Under the pieces are notes generated by a model that did no database searches, was not told the origin of the DNA, and saw nothing but the letters and a program-made list of their open reading frames with translations. Shown piece by piece: positions 16,257 through 25,785 of a stretch of DNA of 64,000 bases. The DNA lies in assembly GCA_958296225.1 (NCBI GenBank), contig OY282456.1, positions 1,736,001-1,800,000 on the forward strand, read 5' to 3'. The stretch's first letter is position 1; the number at the start of each line of letters is the position of its first letter. Both the position numbers and the translations under genes were made by a program. The DNA comes from an uncultured Dehalococcoidia bacterium. Its GTDB lineage: Bacteria > Chloroflexota > Dehalococcoidia > Lucifugimonadales > UBA3495.

Positions 16257-18663
16257 CCTCCGCCGACGCCGGCGGGTCGCCCTTCCACTTGCAGACGGTA
16301 CACGACACCTGCCCGCGCGCCGCTAACACCAGCATACCTTCGCACTGCGGGCAGGGCATCGGCGCCGGCTGGCTGTTAACCAGAAAGTCGCAGTCAGGAT
16401 AGTTGGCGCAACCCCAGAACGGCCGGCGGGATTTTCGCGAGTGCCGTTCCACCAGGTCGCCGCCGCACTTGGGGCAGGGTACGCCGCTCTTCTTGACGAT
16501 GTTGCGCCGGTTGTCGCAAGGATTCTCCCCGGCATTGTAGCCGGTGCACGCCAGAAATCTGCCGTACCGACCCGTCTTAATCACCATCGGACGCTCGCAT
16601 TTTTCGCAAACCTCGTCGGTCTCCTCATCGGCCGGCCGTTCGGCGGTATTCCGCATATTTCTGGTAGTCTGACATTCGGGATAGCCGGTGCAGGCCAGGA
16701 AACGCCCAAAGCGGCCCATGGCCATCGCCATCGGCTTGCCGCATTTCTCGCAGGAGGGGGTGAATGCCTTTTCCGCTTCATTCACCGCCTCGTGGAACGG
16801 GCCATAGAAATCGCGCAGCATCGGCACCCAATCCTGCTCGCCTTGTGCCACTCCGTCCAAGTCTTCCTCCATACGGGCGGTAAAATCCGGGTCCATCACG
16901 GTCGTGAAATGTTCGGTGAGCAAGTCGGTCACCGTGAAACCCAGTTCCGTCGGCTGCAGCCGGCGCTGCTCCCGCAACACGTATTCCCGCTCCACCAATG
17001 TAGCAATGGTCGGCGCATACGTGCTAGGGCGCCCAATGCCTTTTTCCTCCATTTCTCTGATGAGGGTAGCCTCGGTGAAACGTGGCGGCGGTTGGGTGAA
17101 ATGCTGGTTCGCCTGTAGGTTCTGATTAACCAGCCCGTCGCCGGAGGCCAGTTCGGGCAGCGCATTCTCCTCGCTGTCCCCGGCATCGTCCCGGCCCTCC
17201 AGATAAACGGCGCGGAATCCGGCGAACTTCAAAACCGACCCGGTCGCCCGGAACCGGAACACGCTGTCCGAGGGCGCGACGCAGCCGGCGTCAATTTCCA
17301 CCGTCGTCGCTTCCAGCAGCGCATCCGACATCTGGCTGGCCAGCATCCGCTCCCAAATCAGGGTGTACAACCGCAGCTGGTCCCGGTCCAGGTAGGCCGC
17401 CATCGCCTGCGGGGTGCGCCGTATCGACGTAGGGCGAATGGCTTCGTGCGCCTCTTGCGCGTTCTTGTTGCGCGTGCGATGCGTCCGCGGCTGCTCCGGC
17501 GCGTAATCCTTGCCGTACCGCTCCCGAATGTATTCACGCGCGTCCTGCACTGCGGATTCGGCCACATTCACGCTGTCAGTCCGCATATAGGTAATCAGAC
17601 CTACCGAGCCTTCCGGTCCCACATTCAGCCCTTCGTACAGCTGCTGCGCCACCGCCATGGTGCGTTGGGCGGTGAATCGCAGTTTGCGCCCGGCGTCCTG
17701 TTGCAGGGTGCTGGTAATGAACGGCGGCGCCGGCCGCTGGCGGCGTGGCCTCTTCTCCACGCTGTCCACCGCATAGAGGGCGTCTTTCAGCTCGGATTCC
17801 AGGCTCCGGGCCGCATCCTCATCAGCGATGTCCAGCTTGCGCCGCGCCCCTTTGCGGGAGTGCAGCGTGGCCGTGAACAAGTTGGGCCGGGCCGCCGGGT
17901 CGGTATCCTTGTGCAGTTCCGCTTCCAGCGACCACCACTCTTGCGGCACGAACGCGGTAATCTCCCGCTCCCGCTCCACAATCATCCGCAGGGCAACGGA
18001 CTGCACCCGGCCGGCCGACAGCCCCAATCTCACCTTCAGCCACAGCAGGGGGCTAATCTCATACCCCACCAGACGGTCCAGTATGCGGCGGGCCTGCTGG
18101 GCGTTGACCAACTGCATATCGATTTCGCGGGGATGCTCAAAAGCTTCCTCAACCGCCTGTTTCGTGATTTCGTGAAAGACCACCCGCTTGGGCGGCCGTT
18201 CGTACTTGTCCCAGCCGGCGGCGGCTTGCAGGTGCCATGAGATGGCCTCGCCCTCGCGGTCGGGGTCGGTGGCTAGAAAAATGTCGGTGGCCTTGGCCCC
18301 GGCCGTCTTCAAGTCCGTAACCAGTTCCCGCTTGTCTCTCAGCGTCAGGTACTTCGGCGAAAACTCCGCCTCGGTATCGACGCCCAGCGTTGACTTGGGC
18401 AAGTCCCGCACGTGGCCCATTGACGCGGTCACCACGTACTTGTTGCCCAGGATTTCGCCGACGGTGCGCGCCTTGGCCGGCGATTCCACAACTACCAGCC
18501 GCTTGCCATTGGCCGACGGCACCCCGTTGCGGCGGCGCGCTGTGCCGGTGGCCGCCTTGCCCTTGCCGTTGGCTTTCGCCGCGCCGTTGGCGCGGCTGGA
18601 CTTGGCGGCGGTCTTCCCGGCGGTCTTCCCGGTGGTCTTCTTGGTACCCGTTTTGGGCGGCAT
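16213..18663 (-). CDS. topA: DNA topoisomerase I
   Basis: 816 residues, type IA. The TOPRIM domain starts LVVVESPAKARTV and holds TDPDREGEA. The active-site Tyr is Y359 in YMRTDS. At the C-terminus are four zinc-ribbon-like units (CEKCGKPM...YPEC; CEKCERPM...NPC; CPKCGGDL...YPDC; CPQCEGML...CTVC) that bind single-stranded DNA. It relaxes negative supercoils. A basic N-terminal extension of about 50 residues made of Lys, Ala, Gly and Thr (KTAGKTAAKSS-like repeats) precedes the enzyme and resembles histone-H1-like tails. It follows dprA by 20 bp and overlaps the xer gene. Confidence 0.97.
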   Translation of the reverse strand: MPPKTGTKKTTGKTAGKTAAKSSRANGAAKANGKGKAATGTARRRNGVPSANGKRLVVVESPAKARTVGEILGNKYVVTASMGHVRDLPKSTLGVDTEAEFSPKYLTLRDKRELVTDLKTAGAKATDIFLATDPDREGEAISWHLQAAAGWDKYERPPKRVVFHEITKQAVEEAFEHPREIDMQLVNAQQARRILDRLVGYEISPLLWLKVRLGLSAGRVQSVALRMIVEREREITAFVPQEWWSLEAELHKDTDPAARPNLFTATLHSRKGARRKLDIADEDAARSLESELKDALYAVDSVEKRPRRQRPAPPFITSTLQQDAGRKLRFTAQRTMAVAQQLYEGLNVGPEGSVGLITYMRTDSVNVAESAVQDAREYIRERYGKDYAPEQPRTHRTRNKNAQEAHEAIRPTSIRRTPQAMAAYLDRDQLRLYTLIWERMLASQMSDALLEATTVEIDAGCVAPSDSVFRFRATGSVLKFAGFRAVYLEGRDDAGDSEENALPELASGDGLVNQNLQANQHFTQPPPRFTEATLIREMEEKGIGRPSTYAPTIATLVEREYVLREQRRLQPTELGFTVTDLLTEHFTTVMDPDFTARMEEDLDGVAQGEQDWVPMLRDFYGPFHEAVNEAEKAFTPSCEKCGKPMAMAMGRFGRFLACTGYPECQTTRNMRNTAERPADEETDEVCEKCERPMVIKTGRYGRFLACTGYNAGENPCDNRRNIVKKSGVPCPKCGGDLVERHSRKSRRPFWGCANYPDCDFLVNSQPAPMPCPQCEGMLVLAARGQVSCTVCKWKGDPPASAEDAGKSLAELATVGA

Positions 18664-18683
18664 AAGTTGAGTTTGTCTCCCAT

Positions 18684-19895
18684 TCAGTTGGCTGACTGAT
18701 AGTGCATCGCGCCGACCTGCCGGACCAGTCCTTTCAACTCCAGCATGGTCAGCAAACCGCTCACTTCGGCGATGGGCCGGCCGCTGACCCGCGCCAAATC
18801 GTCAATGTGAGTCGGCTCTCCGGTAATGTGCTGCAGCAGTTCGGCCTCGTCGGCGTCGGCGGATTCCAAAGTGGGCCTGGCCCATTGTACCGGGTCTGCA
18901 ATCTCGCCGGACGTATCCGGGCCGGGCTCTTTGCTGTTAATATCGCCGACGCTTGCGGGCTGTGGGCCGGTTTCATTCAGAGCTAACGGCATCTGCCGCT
19001 CTGCCCCGTCCAACCCTATCTCCACCAATATATCACTAACGCCGCCTACCAGCTTGGCGCCCTCGCGGATTAGCCGGTTGGTAAGTTTGCTGGCCTCGGA
19101 ATAAACGCTGCCCGGAACGCAAAAAATCTCCCGGTTCTGTTCCAGCGCGTGATACACCGTCCAGCGGGTGCCGCTGGTTTCGCTGGCCTCGGTAATCAGC
19201 GTGCCCCGGGTCATACCGCTGATGATGCGGTTGCGCCGGGGAAAGTTAGACGCCTCGGGCCTGACGCCGAGGGCAAATTCGCTGACGACGGCCCCGCCGG
19301 CGCCGATAATTCGCTCCGCCAAACGCTGGTTTTCCCTGGGATAGACCGTATCCAGACCATTGCCCAGCACTGCAATCGTCCTGCCGCCGGCGTCCAGAGT
19401 AGCCTTGTGCGCCCGCGCGTCAATCCCCAACGCCAGCCCGCTGACCACGACCACGCCGCGAATCGCCAGCGCGGCGCACAGGTCGGAGGTAACGCGGTAG
19501 CCGTATTCGGTAGGTCGCCTGGTGCCCACCACGGCAACCGATATTTCATCCTCCGGCAAAAGAGCGCCGCGGACATACAGCACCGGCGGCGCGTCCGCCG
19601 TTTCCCTGAGCCGCCGCGGATACAACTCATCATCCCAGGTAAGGGCCGAAACGCCGGCCGCCGCCAATCGTTCCAGCTCCCGGCTGGGACTGACCGAACC
19701 GCGGGCATCAATTATCGCCTGCGCTACGCTGCCCCCGACGCCGGCGGCGCGCAGCTCGCGTCCCGGCGCTTCCCAGGCCCTGGCCAGGTCCCCGCCAAAA
19801 TGCGATTCGAGCAGCCGGAACCGCGCCGACCCCAAACCCGGCACCTGGCTCAACGCAACCCAATAGCCCAAATTGTCAGTCGCAGCAGTATTCAC
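18684..19895 (-). CDS. dprA: DNA processing protein A
   Basis: 403 residues. A SAM-like N-terminal helical domain (HhH-like, residues 8-75) is followed by the DprA Rossmann domain with VAVVGTRRPTEYG, VVSGLALGIDARAH, LGNGLDTVYPREN, SEFALGVRPEASNFPRRNRI and the following TRGTLITEA. A linker leads to a C-terminal winged helix (about 340-400: HIDDLARVSGRPIAEVSGLLTMLELKGLV). DprA loads RecA on incoming single-stranded DNA during natural transformation. It heads the operon with topA and the xer gene. DprA is also widespread in bacteria not known to be competent. Confidence 0.96.
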   Translation of the reverse strand: MNTAATDNLGYWVALSQVPGLGSARFRLLESHFGGDLARAWEAPGRELRAAGVGGSVAQAIIDARGSVSPSRELERLAAAGVSALTWDDELYPRRLRETADAPPVLYVRGALLPEDEISVAVVGTRRPTEYGYRVTSDLCAALAIRGVVVVSGLALGIDARAHKATLDAGGRTIAVLGNGLDTVYPRENQRLAERIIGAGGAVVSEFALGVRPEASNFPRRNRIISGMTRGTLITEASETSGTRWTVYHALEQNREIFCVPGSVYSEASKLTNRLIREGAKLVGGVSDILVEIGLDGAERQMPLALNETGPQPASVGDINSKEPGPDTSGEIADPVQWARPTLESADADEAELLQHITGEPTHIDDLARVSGRPIAEVSGLLTMLELKGLVRQVGAMHYQSAN

Positions 19896-20060
19896 GCCGG
19901 CGATTCTATCATAGCGGCAATTTTGCCAACAACGACCAAAAGTCAGCCTTTCGGCCCATCCGCGTTTTCCGGCAGCGGCGCTGAGTGCGTAGTGTATAAT
20001 AGCGGCAATCCTCTGAACTCCAAACCGGGGCCAGCGCTGCCCGGAATATTGAGGCTAACG

Positions 20061-20630
20061 ATGACTGCCACCAGGCCACGATTGATGACTGCCCGCGAGT
20101 TCCTGGCGATGGCGCCGGTTCCCGGCAAGCGCTATGAGCTAATCCGCGGCGTCCTGACGGAGAAAACAGTGGGCGCCGGCGACCCTCACGCTATAACGGT
20201 GGCCAGAACCGGCGGCATCCTGTTTCAATACACCGAGGCCACCGACTACGGCGAAGCCCGCGCCGGCGAACCCGGCTACCGATTGGAAACCAACCCCGAC
20301 ACTGTGCGTTGCCCCGATGTCGCCTGGTTCGCCCCCGGACGCATCCCGCCCGGAACTGCCGGCTTTCCCGACCGCACTCCCGACCTCTGCATTGAGGTAG
20401 CATCCCCCGGCAACTCCCGCGCCGACCGGCTGCTGTCCGATAAAGCGCAAATGTGGCTCGATTTCGGCGCGCGGGAGGTCTGGGTTCCCATCCCGGAAAC
20501 GATAACGGTTACCCGATACCGTCCCGGCGCGCCGCCGGTAGTATTGGTTGAGGACGACATTCTTGACGGCGGCGAACTGCTGCCGGGCTTTGGCGTGGCC
20601 GTATGGCGATTGTTCCGCCGCCGCCGTTAG
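20061..20630 (+). CDS. Uma2 family (DUF820) restriction-endonuclease-like protein
   Basis: 189 residues from the ATG at 20061 (a much longer frame upstream is the shadow of dprA). Family features: MTAREFLAMAPVPGKRYELIRGVL, the GEPGYRLETNPDTVRCPDVAWF strand with the catalytic-type Asp, IEVASPGNSRADR, and the K of KAQMWLDFGAREVWV. Uma2 proteins have a PD-(D/E)xK nuclease fold and are numerous in Cyanobacteria and Chloroflexota; their role is unknown. A perfect TATAAT lies at 19995-20000, about 60 bp upstream, and could serve its promoter. Confidence 0.88.
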   Translation: MTATRPRLMTAREFLAMAPVPGKRYELIRGVLTEKTVGAGDPHAITVARTGGILFQYTEATDYGEARAGEPGYRLETNPDTVRCPDVAWFAPGRIPPGTAGFPDRTPDLCIEVASPGNSRADRLLSDKAQMWLDFGAREVWVPIPETITVTRYRPGAPPVVLVEDDILDGGELLPGFGVAVWRLFRRRR

Positions 20631-20729
20631 CGGGGCCCGCCGCTGCCGGTATGCCGCATCCCTTGCCCCGCTGACGGCGGCGGGCTAGTATTACCCCAAT
20701 TCACAATCCCGCCGCATACGGAGGTTCTG

Positions 20730-22274
20730 ATGCGATACGACTATATCGTGGTCGGCGCCGGCTCGGCCGGCGCCACCGTCGCTACCCGCCTGTCGGAAGA
20801 CCCCAACAAGAGCGTTTTGCTCCTTGAAGCCGGCCCCGACTACCCCGATTTCAACCACCTGCCGGACGATTTGAAGCTGGGCAACAACGTCTTTTTCTCC
20901 GCCTACGGCCCCCACAGCTGGGCCTACAGCGCGCGGGTTACGGCCCGGCAGACCGACCTGGTTATCCCCCGGGGCAAGGCTACCGGCGGCTCGTCGGCCA
21001 TCAACGGCCAGGTGCTCTACCGCGGCATCCCCGAGGACTACGACCGCTGGGCCGAATGGGGCAACGACGAGTGGGGCTACACCGGCGTCCTGCCCTTCTT
21101 CCGCCGCATGGAAAACGACCACGATTTTCAGGATGACTGGCATGGCACGGAAGGCCCCATCCCGGTGCGGCGTTACCGTCCCGACGAGTGGCTGCCTCAT
21201 TCCGGCGCATTCAAAGCTGCCTGCCTTGCTCTGGGATTCAACGACGACCCGGACCAGAATCATCCCGAATCCACCGGCGTATCGCCCCGCGCGCGCAACA
21301 CCCTGGAAGGCGTGCGCATCAGCACCGCGTTGGCCTATCTGAACCTGGCCCGCCATCGCCTGAACATCACCATCCGGGCCAACGTCCAGGCTTGCCGCGT
21401 GGTCTTCGATGGCAACCGCGCCGTCGGCGTGGATGTGGAGAGCGGCGGCGAGCGGTTCACCGTGGCGGGCGACCAGGTAATCGTCAGCAGTGGCGCCATC
21501 GCTTCGCCGCAGCTGTTGCTCCTGTCCGGCGTCGGCCCGGCCGACCACCTGCGCGCAGTGGGCATCCCGGTGGTTCACGAGTTGCCCGGCGTCGGGCAGA
21601 ACCTACGCGACCATCCCTCCGCCTGCGTCCTGTTCCGCGCCGCCGGAGACCGACCCGACGTGCAGGCCGCCGCCATCCAGGTCGGCTTGCGCTACACCGT
21701 CGCGGATTCCCACCTCCGCAACGATATGCAGATTTCGCCCCTGCTGATGACCTCCGAACACCGGCCGGCCCAGGTCGTCATTGACGACGATGAAAACTAC
21801 ATCGGCATCAGCGCCAGCCTGCAACTGGCCCTCGGCAAGGGCGAATTGCGCCTCAAGTCCAACGACCCGCTGGAATACCCCTACCTGGATTACAACTACT
21901 ACCAGGAACCCTTCGACCTGGAACGGATGCGCCAGGCCATCCGCACCTGCATCGCAATCGGCGAGCACCCCGCCTACCGGGAAATCCTGCTGGAACGGGT
22001 CAACCCGGTGGACGCAGACCTGGCATCCGACGCCGCGCTGGACGACTGGCTGCTGCGCAACTCCGGCACCTCCCACCACGTGTCGGGCACCTGCAAGATG
22101 GGCCCGGCCAGCGACGAACTGGCGGTAGTGAACCAGCAGGGCAAAATCCACGGACTGGAAAACATCCGCGTCGCCGACGCCTCCATTATGCCCGACTGCA
22201 TCCGCGCCAACACCAACGCCACCACTATTATGATTGGCGAAAAAATCGCCGACTACATCCGCGCCGGCAGATAG
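20730..22274 (+). CDS. GMC family FAD-dependent oxidoreductase (choline/alcohol dehydrogenase type)
   Basis: 514 residues. The FAD-binding motif is at the N-terminus (YIVVGAGSAGATVATRL ... LLLEAGP). GMC signature 1 is present (PRGKATGGSSAINGQVLYRG), as is signature 2 (SSGAIASPQLLLLSGVGP). The C-terminal catalytic His pair sits in GTSHHVSGTCKMG, followed by VADASIMPDCIRANTNATTIMIGE. It oxidises a primary alcohol to an aldehyde or acid with FAD; the substrate cannot be told from sequence. It stands alone, closed by a strong hairpin at 22302-22330. Confidence 0.95.
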   Translation: MRYDYIVVGAGSAGATVATRLSEDPNKSVLLLEAGPDYPDFNHLPDDLKLGNNVFFSAYGPHSWAYSARVTARQTDLVIPRGKATGGSSAINGQVLYRGIPEDYDRWAEWGNDEWGYTGVLPFFRRMENDHDFQDDWHGTEGPIPVRRYRPDEWLPHSGAFKAACLALGFNDDPDQNHPESTGVSPRARNTLEGVRISTALAYLNLARHRLNITIRANVQACRVVFDGNRAVGVDVESGGERFTVAGDQVIVSSGAIASPQLLLLSGVGPADHLRAVGIPVVHELPGVGQNLRDHPSACVLFRAAGDRPDVQAAAIQVGLRYTVADSHLRNDMQISPLLMTSEHRPAQVVIDDDENYIGISASLQLALGKGELRLKSNDPLEYPYLDYNYYQEPFDLERMRQAIRTCIAIGEHPAYREILLERVNPVDADLASDAALDDWLLRNSGTSHHVSGTCKMGPASDELAVVNQQGKIHGLENIRVADASIMPDCIRANTNATTIMIGEKIADYIRAGR

Positions 22275-22301
22275 GCCACATCGGGGCAAACGCTCCACCA
22301 A

Positions 22302-22330
22302 GCCGGGGCAGCCCTTGCGGCTGCCCCGGC
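22302..22330. terminator. Bidirectional hairpin between GMC and SMP-30 genes
   Basis: GCCGGGGCAGCC (22302-22313) and GGCTGCCCCGGC (22319-22330) form a perfect 12-bp stem with a 5-base loop, between two convergent genes. No T-run follows on either side. Confidence 0.65.
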
Positions 22331-22349
22331 GTCGGTCCAAACTGGCCGG

Positions 22350-23267
22350 TCAGATAATGCGCGGCGCCGGAACCCCCGGAATGTTCACCCGAACCCGGCA
22401 CAACTCATGGAACGTGGTGATATACAGCGTCCGCCAGTCCCCGCCGCCAAAGCCGACGTTGGTAGCCCGCCTCCCTTCACCCAGCGCAATCGTGCCCAGA
22501 TGCCGCCCGTCGGGTGCAATAATCCAGACGCCGCCCGGCCCGGTGCTGTACAAGTTGCCTTCCAGGTCGCACTTCATCCCGTCGGGAACCCCGCCGCGCT
22601 CATCGTTAACCACGCACAGCAGCCGGCCGTTCTCAATGCCGCCGTCGGCCCGCACGTCCCAAGCCTTGATGAGACCCACGCGCGAGTCGTTGACGTACAG
22701 GATGCTCTCGCCGGGTGAAAAGCATAACCCGTTGGGGCCAACGTAGTCATTTATCAAAAGGGTTATGTCGCTCAGGTCGGGCGATACGCGGTACACGCCG
22801 GCGAACCCCAACTCCATACCCGGATAGGTGTCGCGGTAAGGGTCGGTGAAGTAAATCGCCCCGTCGGACTTGACCGCCAAATCATTGGGCCGGTTCAGCC
22901 GCTTCCCGTCGTAGCTGTCCGCCACCACGGTAATGCTGCCGTCCGCTTCCTGCCGGGTGACGCGGCGGGCGGCGTGTTCGCAGGCCAGCAGCCGACCTTG
23001 CGGGTCACGAGTCAGCCCGTTGGCCTCGTTGGTATCCGTCTGCAACACCGACAGCCCGTCGGCGTCGTTGTAGCGCATCCGCCGGTTCTGCCCGATGTCG
23101 CTGAACAGCAGGTAGCCGCCTTCCTGCCACCACAGCGGGCCTTCCGCCGGCCACCAGGGCACCCCCAGCGCCGAGCCGTCGCCGCCGAAACCGTCGGCCA
23201 GCCATTCCACTTCCTGCTCCAAATCCAGGATGCGCTCCAAACCGGGGGCGATTTGTTCAATGGGCAT
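22350..23267 (-). CDS. SMP-30/gluconolactonase family protein
   Basis: 305 residues, six-bladed beta-propeller. Family motifs: the metal-ligand Glu in WWPAEGPLWW, TNEANGLTRDPQGRLLACEH, RPNDLAVKSDGAIYFTDPY (Asn and Asp metal ligands) and GPNGLCFSPGESILYVND with its conserved Asn and Asp. These enzymes hydrolyse lactones such as gluconolactone with one divalent metal. It is 57 bp downstream of the GH15 gene and could be in the same transcript. Confidence 0.92.
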   Translation of the reverse strand: MPIEQIAPGLERILDLEQEVEWLADGFGGDGSALGVPWWPAEGPLWWQEGGYLLFSDIGQNRRMRYNDADGLSVLQTDTNEANGLTRDPQGRLLACEHAARRVTRQEADGSITVVADSYDGKRLNRPNDLAVKSDGAIYFTDPYRDTYPGMELGFAGVYRVSPDLSDITLLINDYVGPNGLCFSPGESILYVNDSRVGLIKAWDVRADGGIENGRLLCVVNDERGGVPDGMKCDLEGNLYSTGPGGVWIIAPDGRHLGTIALGEGRRATNVGFGGGDWRTLYITTFHELCRVRVNIPGVPAPRII

Positions 23268-23324
23268 CAGCGCGACCTCCTTGTCGTCTTATTTATTCCG
23301 GGCGGGCGCCACAGGGCAAAGCGC

Positions 23325-25163
23325 TCACTTCTCGCCCAGCGCCCGGTCCAGGTTGAAAGCGCAGCTAATCAGGGCCAGGTGGGTGAACGCCTGGGGGAAA
23401 TTGCCCAGCCCTTCGCCGCTGGGCCCGGTTTCCTCGGCGTACAGGCCCAGATGGTTGGCGTAGCCGAGCATCTTTTCAAACATCAGGCGGGCCTGGTCCA
23501 GACGGCGCGGGTCGCCCCAGCCGGCCCGCGTCAGCGCCTCCACCAGCCAGAAGGTGCACATATTGAACGTGCCTTCCTGCCCGGTGAGGCCGTCGTGAAA
23601 GCGCGCCGCGTTGTAGCGGTACACCAGGCTGTCGGACACCAGCCCCCCCTGGGCCGGGCTGCGGTTGATGGCGTCAATGGTGCTCAACATCCGCGGGTCG
23701 GTAGGGGACATAAAGAAAATCAGGGGCATAATCAGAGTAGAGGCATCCAGCGAGTCGCTGCCGTAGTGCTGGACGAAAGCCTGGAGTTCCGGGTTCCAGC
23801 CTTTGGTCTGGACTTCCTCGTAGATTTCATCGCGGGTTTGTATCCACCGGAAACGTTCTGAGGGAAAGGCCCGCGCGTCCGCCAGCCGCACGGCGCGGTC
23901 CAGCATTACCCAGCACATCATCTTGGAATAGACGAAGTGCTGCCGCCCGCCCCGGGTTTCCCAGATGCCTTCGTCGGCCAGCTGCCAGTTGTCGCAGACC
24001 CAGTTGGCCATCTGGCGGAGTTTGGTCCAGAAGTCGTAAGAGATGGGTTCCCCGTAACGGTTGAACAGGTACACCGAGTCCATCAGCTCGCCGTAGATGT
24101 CCAGCTGCAGCTGGTCATAAGCCCCGTTGCCGATGCGCACCGGCCGGGAGCCGCGATAGCCGTCCAGGTGGTCAAGGGTAATTTCGTCCAGCTGGCGGCG
24201 TCCGTCAATGCCGTAGATGATTTGGATGTTCCGCCAGTCGTCGTCAAAGGGGTCAATCATGGATTCCAGCCAGTGCATAAAGCGGCTGGCCTCCTTGGTA
24301 AAACCGATGCGGAGCAGGGCGTACAGAGTAAAGGCCGCGTCGCGAATCCAGGTGTAGCGGTAATCCCAATTGCGCACTCCGCCCAGTTCCTCGGGCAGGC
24401 TGCACGTGGGCGCGGCGATAATCGCCCCGGTAGGTTCGTAGGTCAGCAGTTTCAGAACCAGGGCCGAGCGTTCCACCATCTCCCGCCAGCGGCCTTTGTA
24501 GGTGCACTGGCGAAGCCATCCCCGCCAGTAGGCGACGGTTTCCTCAAAGAGGGCGTCGCTTTCGGCCTCGGTAGGCGGGTGGTAATCGGCGCTGGCATCC
24601 CCCAGCACGCCGATGGAAACGGTGGCCGACTCGCCCTCGCGGAGTACGAACGCGCCCACCACGCCGTCGCCGTCCTGTTCCAGCAGAACGCGCGTTGACA
24701 GTTGCAGGCCCAACTTTGCGGAGATAAAGGCGGCTCCATTCTCGTTGAGTTCGGTGCGATGGGCGTCGCGGGCGTAGTTAAAGGCCGGGTAACATTCCAG
24801 GATGAACGGCACCACGCCGCGCACGCAGTTGACCCGACGGATTAGTTCGGTGTGCTCGTGGGGATTCTCCGCCGTGGAAACCGGCATAAAGTCAATTACT
24901 TCGGCCACGCCGTTAGGGGCGAGGAACCGCGTAATCAGCACGTTGCTGGCCGGCCAGTACACCTGCCTTTGCACCGGCGGGTCGTCCAGCAGCGGGGCAA
25001 TCTTGAAGTGGCCGCCCTTGCGGTCGTCCAGGATGGCGCCGAATACGCTGGGCGAGTCAAAGTTGGGACAGCAGAACCAGTCCACCGAACCGTTAACCCC
25101 CACCAGCGCGCACGTCCGCATATTGCCGACGATGCCGTAGTCTTCTATGGGCAGGTAGGCCAT
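23325..25163 (-). CDS. Glycoside hydrolase family 15 (glucoamylase/trehalase-like)
   Basis: 612 residues. The N-terminal beta-sandwich begins [36 protein letters not shown], typical of bacterial GH15. The (alpha/alpha)6 domain has the signature [20 protein letters not shown] with catalytic-type residues, YGIDGRR, and near the end the second acidic motif [23 protein letters not shown]. No signal peptide is seen, so it is cytoplasmic. Related enzymes hydrolyse trehalose or maltooligosaccharides. It starts 3 bp after the DM13 gene ends. Confidence 0.93.
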   Translation of the reverse strand: MAYLPIEDYGIVGNMRTCALVGVNGSVDWFCCPNFDSPSVFGAILDDRKGGHFKIAPLLDDPPVQRQVYWPASNVLITRFLAPNGVAEVIDFMPVSTAENPHEHTELIRRVNCVRGVVPFILECYPAFNYARDAHRTELNENGAAFISAKLGLQLSTRVLLEQDGDGVVGAFVLREGESATVSIGVLGDASADYHPPTEAESDALFEETVAYWRGWLRQCTYKGRWREMVERSALVLKLLTYEPTGAIIAAPTCSLPEELGGVRNWDYRYTWIRDAAFTLYALLRIGFTKEASRFMHWLESMIDPFDDDWRNIQIIYGIDGRRQLDEITLDHLDGYRGSRPVRIGNGAYDQLQLDIYGELMDSVYLFNRYGEPISYDFWTKLRQMANWVCDNWQLADEGIWETRGGRQHFVYSKMMCWVMLDRAVRLADARAFPSERFRWIQTRDEIYEEVQTKGWNPELQAFVQHYGSDSLDASTLIMPLIFFMSPTDPRMLSTIDAINRSPAQGGLVSDSLVYRYNAARFHDGLTGQEGTFNMCTFWLVEALTRAGWGDPRRLDQARLMFEKMLGYANHLGLYAEETGPSGEGLGNFPQAFTHLALISCAFNLDRALGEK

Positions 25164-25166
25164 AAC

Positions 25167-25775
25167 TTACCCCGGCGGCGCCAGCGTCGCCACGCTGAAC
25201 ACCACGCGAAAAGGATTGCAGTAAATAACCACGCTCTGCGCCCGGGACCAGTCAACGCCGCCGCGAATGTCGTAGTTCTGCGAACCGACGTTGCCTTTCA
25301 GTTCGCCCAGCTCCACGTAGCCGGCATCCGTCAGGTCGGAATGGCTTTCCGGGTTCGGCGCATTGACCAGCAGCACGCGCAAATCCGGCCCGTTGGTAAC
25401 GCGAAAATCGTCCAGACGGAGCACCCTGTCGTCTGCTCCCAATTGGTAGATGGTGGCATTCCCGGAACCCTGGTGGAACCGGTCGGCGCCCCGGAACTCC
25501 CCGGTCAGCAAGGCTTGCGGCGTCGCCTCCCCACTGCCGGGCGCCATCTCCGGCATTGCTTCGGCCATCACCCGGTCGGCAACGGCCGCCGCCGCTGCCA
25601 TTGTCTCCTCAACCTCCGCCATTGTCATATTGTCGGGAACCGCCGCCCGCACCGCGCGGGGAAACTCCTCCGCAACCTCGGTGTCCATCCACAGCGGGCT
25701 GAGCAGCCACCAGGCCAGCCAGGCTATCGGAATCAGGGCGACTATTCCGACTCCAATCAGTACGTAGCGAATCAT
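25167..25775 (-). CDS. Membrane-anchored DM13 domain protein
   Basis: 202 residues from the ATG at 25775 (a longer frame upstream lacks support). One N-terminal membrane helix (YVLIGVGIVALIPIAWLAWWLL) is followed by a helical Ala/Met/Glu-rich linker. The C-terminal DM13 domain spans about residues 92-200: LTGEFRGADRFHQGSGNATIY, LRLDDFRVTNGPDLRVLL and VIYCNPFRVVFSVATL with its conserved Cys. DM13 domains are thought to be extracytoplasmic redox or electron-transfer modules. It is tightly packed between the SirB1-type and GH15 genes. Confidence 0.85.
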   Translation of the reverse strand: MIRYVLIGVGIVALIPIAWLAWWLLSPLWMDTEVAEEFPRAVRAAVPDNMTMAEVEETMAAAAAVADRVMAEAMPEMAPGSGEATPQALLTGEFRGADRFHQGSGNATIYQLGADDRVLRLDDFRVTNGPDLRVLLVNAPNPESHSDLTDAGYVELGELKGNVGSQNYDIRGGVDWSRAQSVVIYCNPFRVVFSVATLAPPG

Positions 25776-25785
25776 GGCGGCAATA

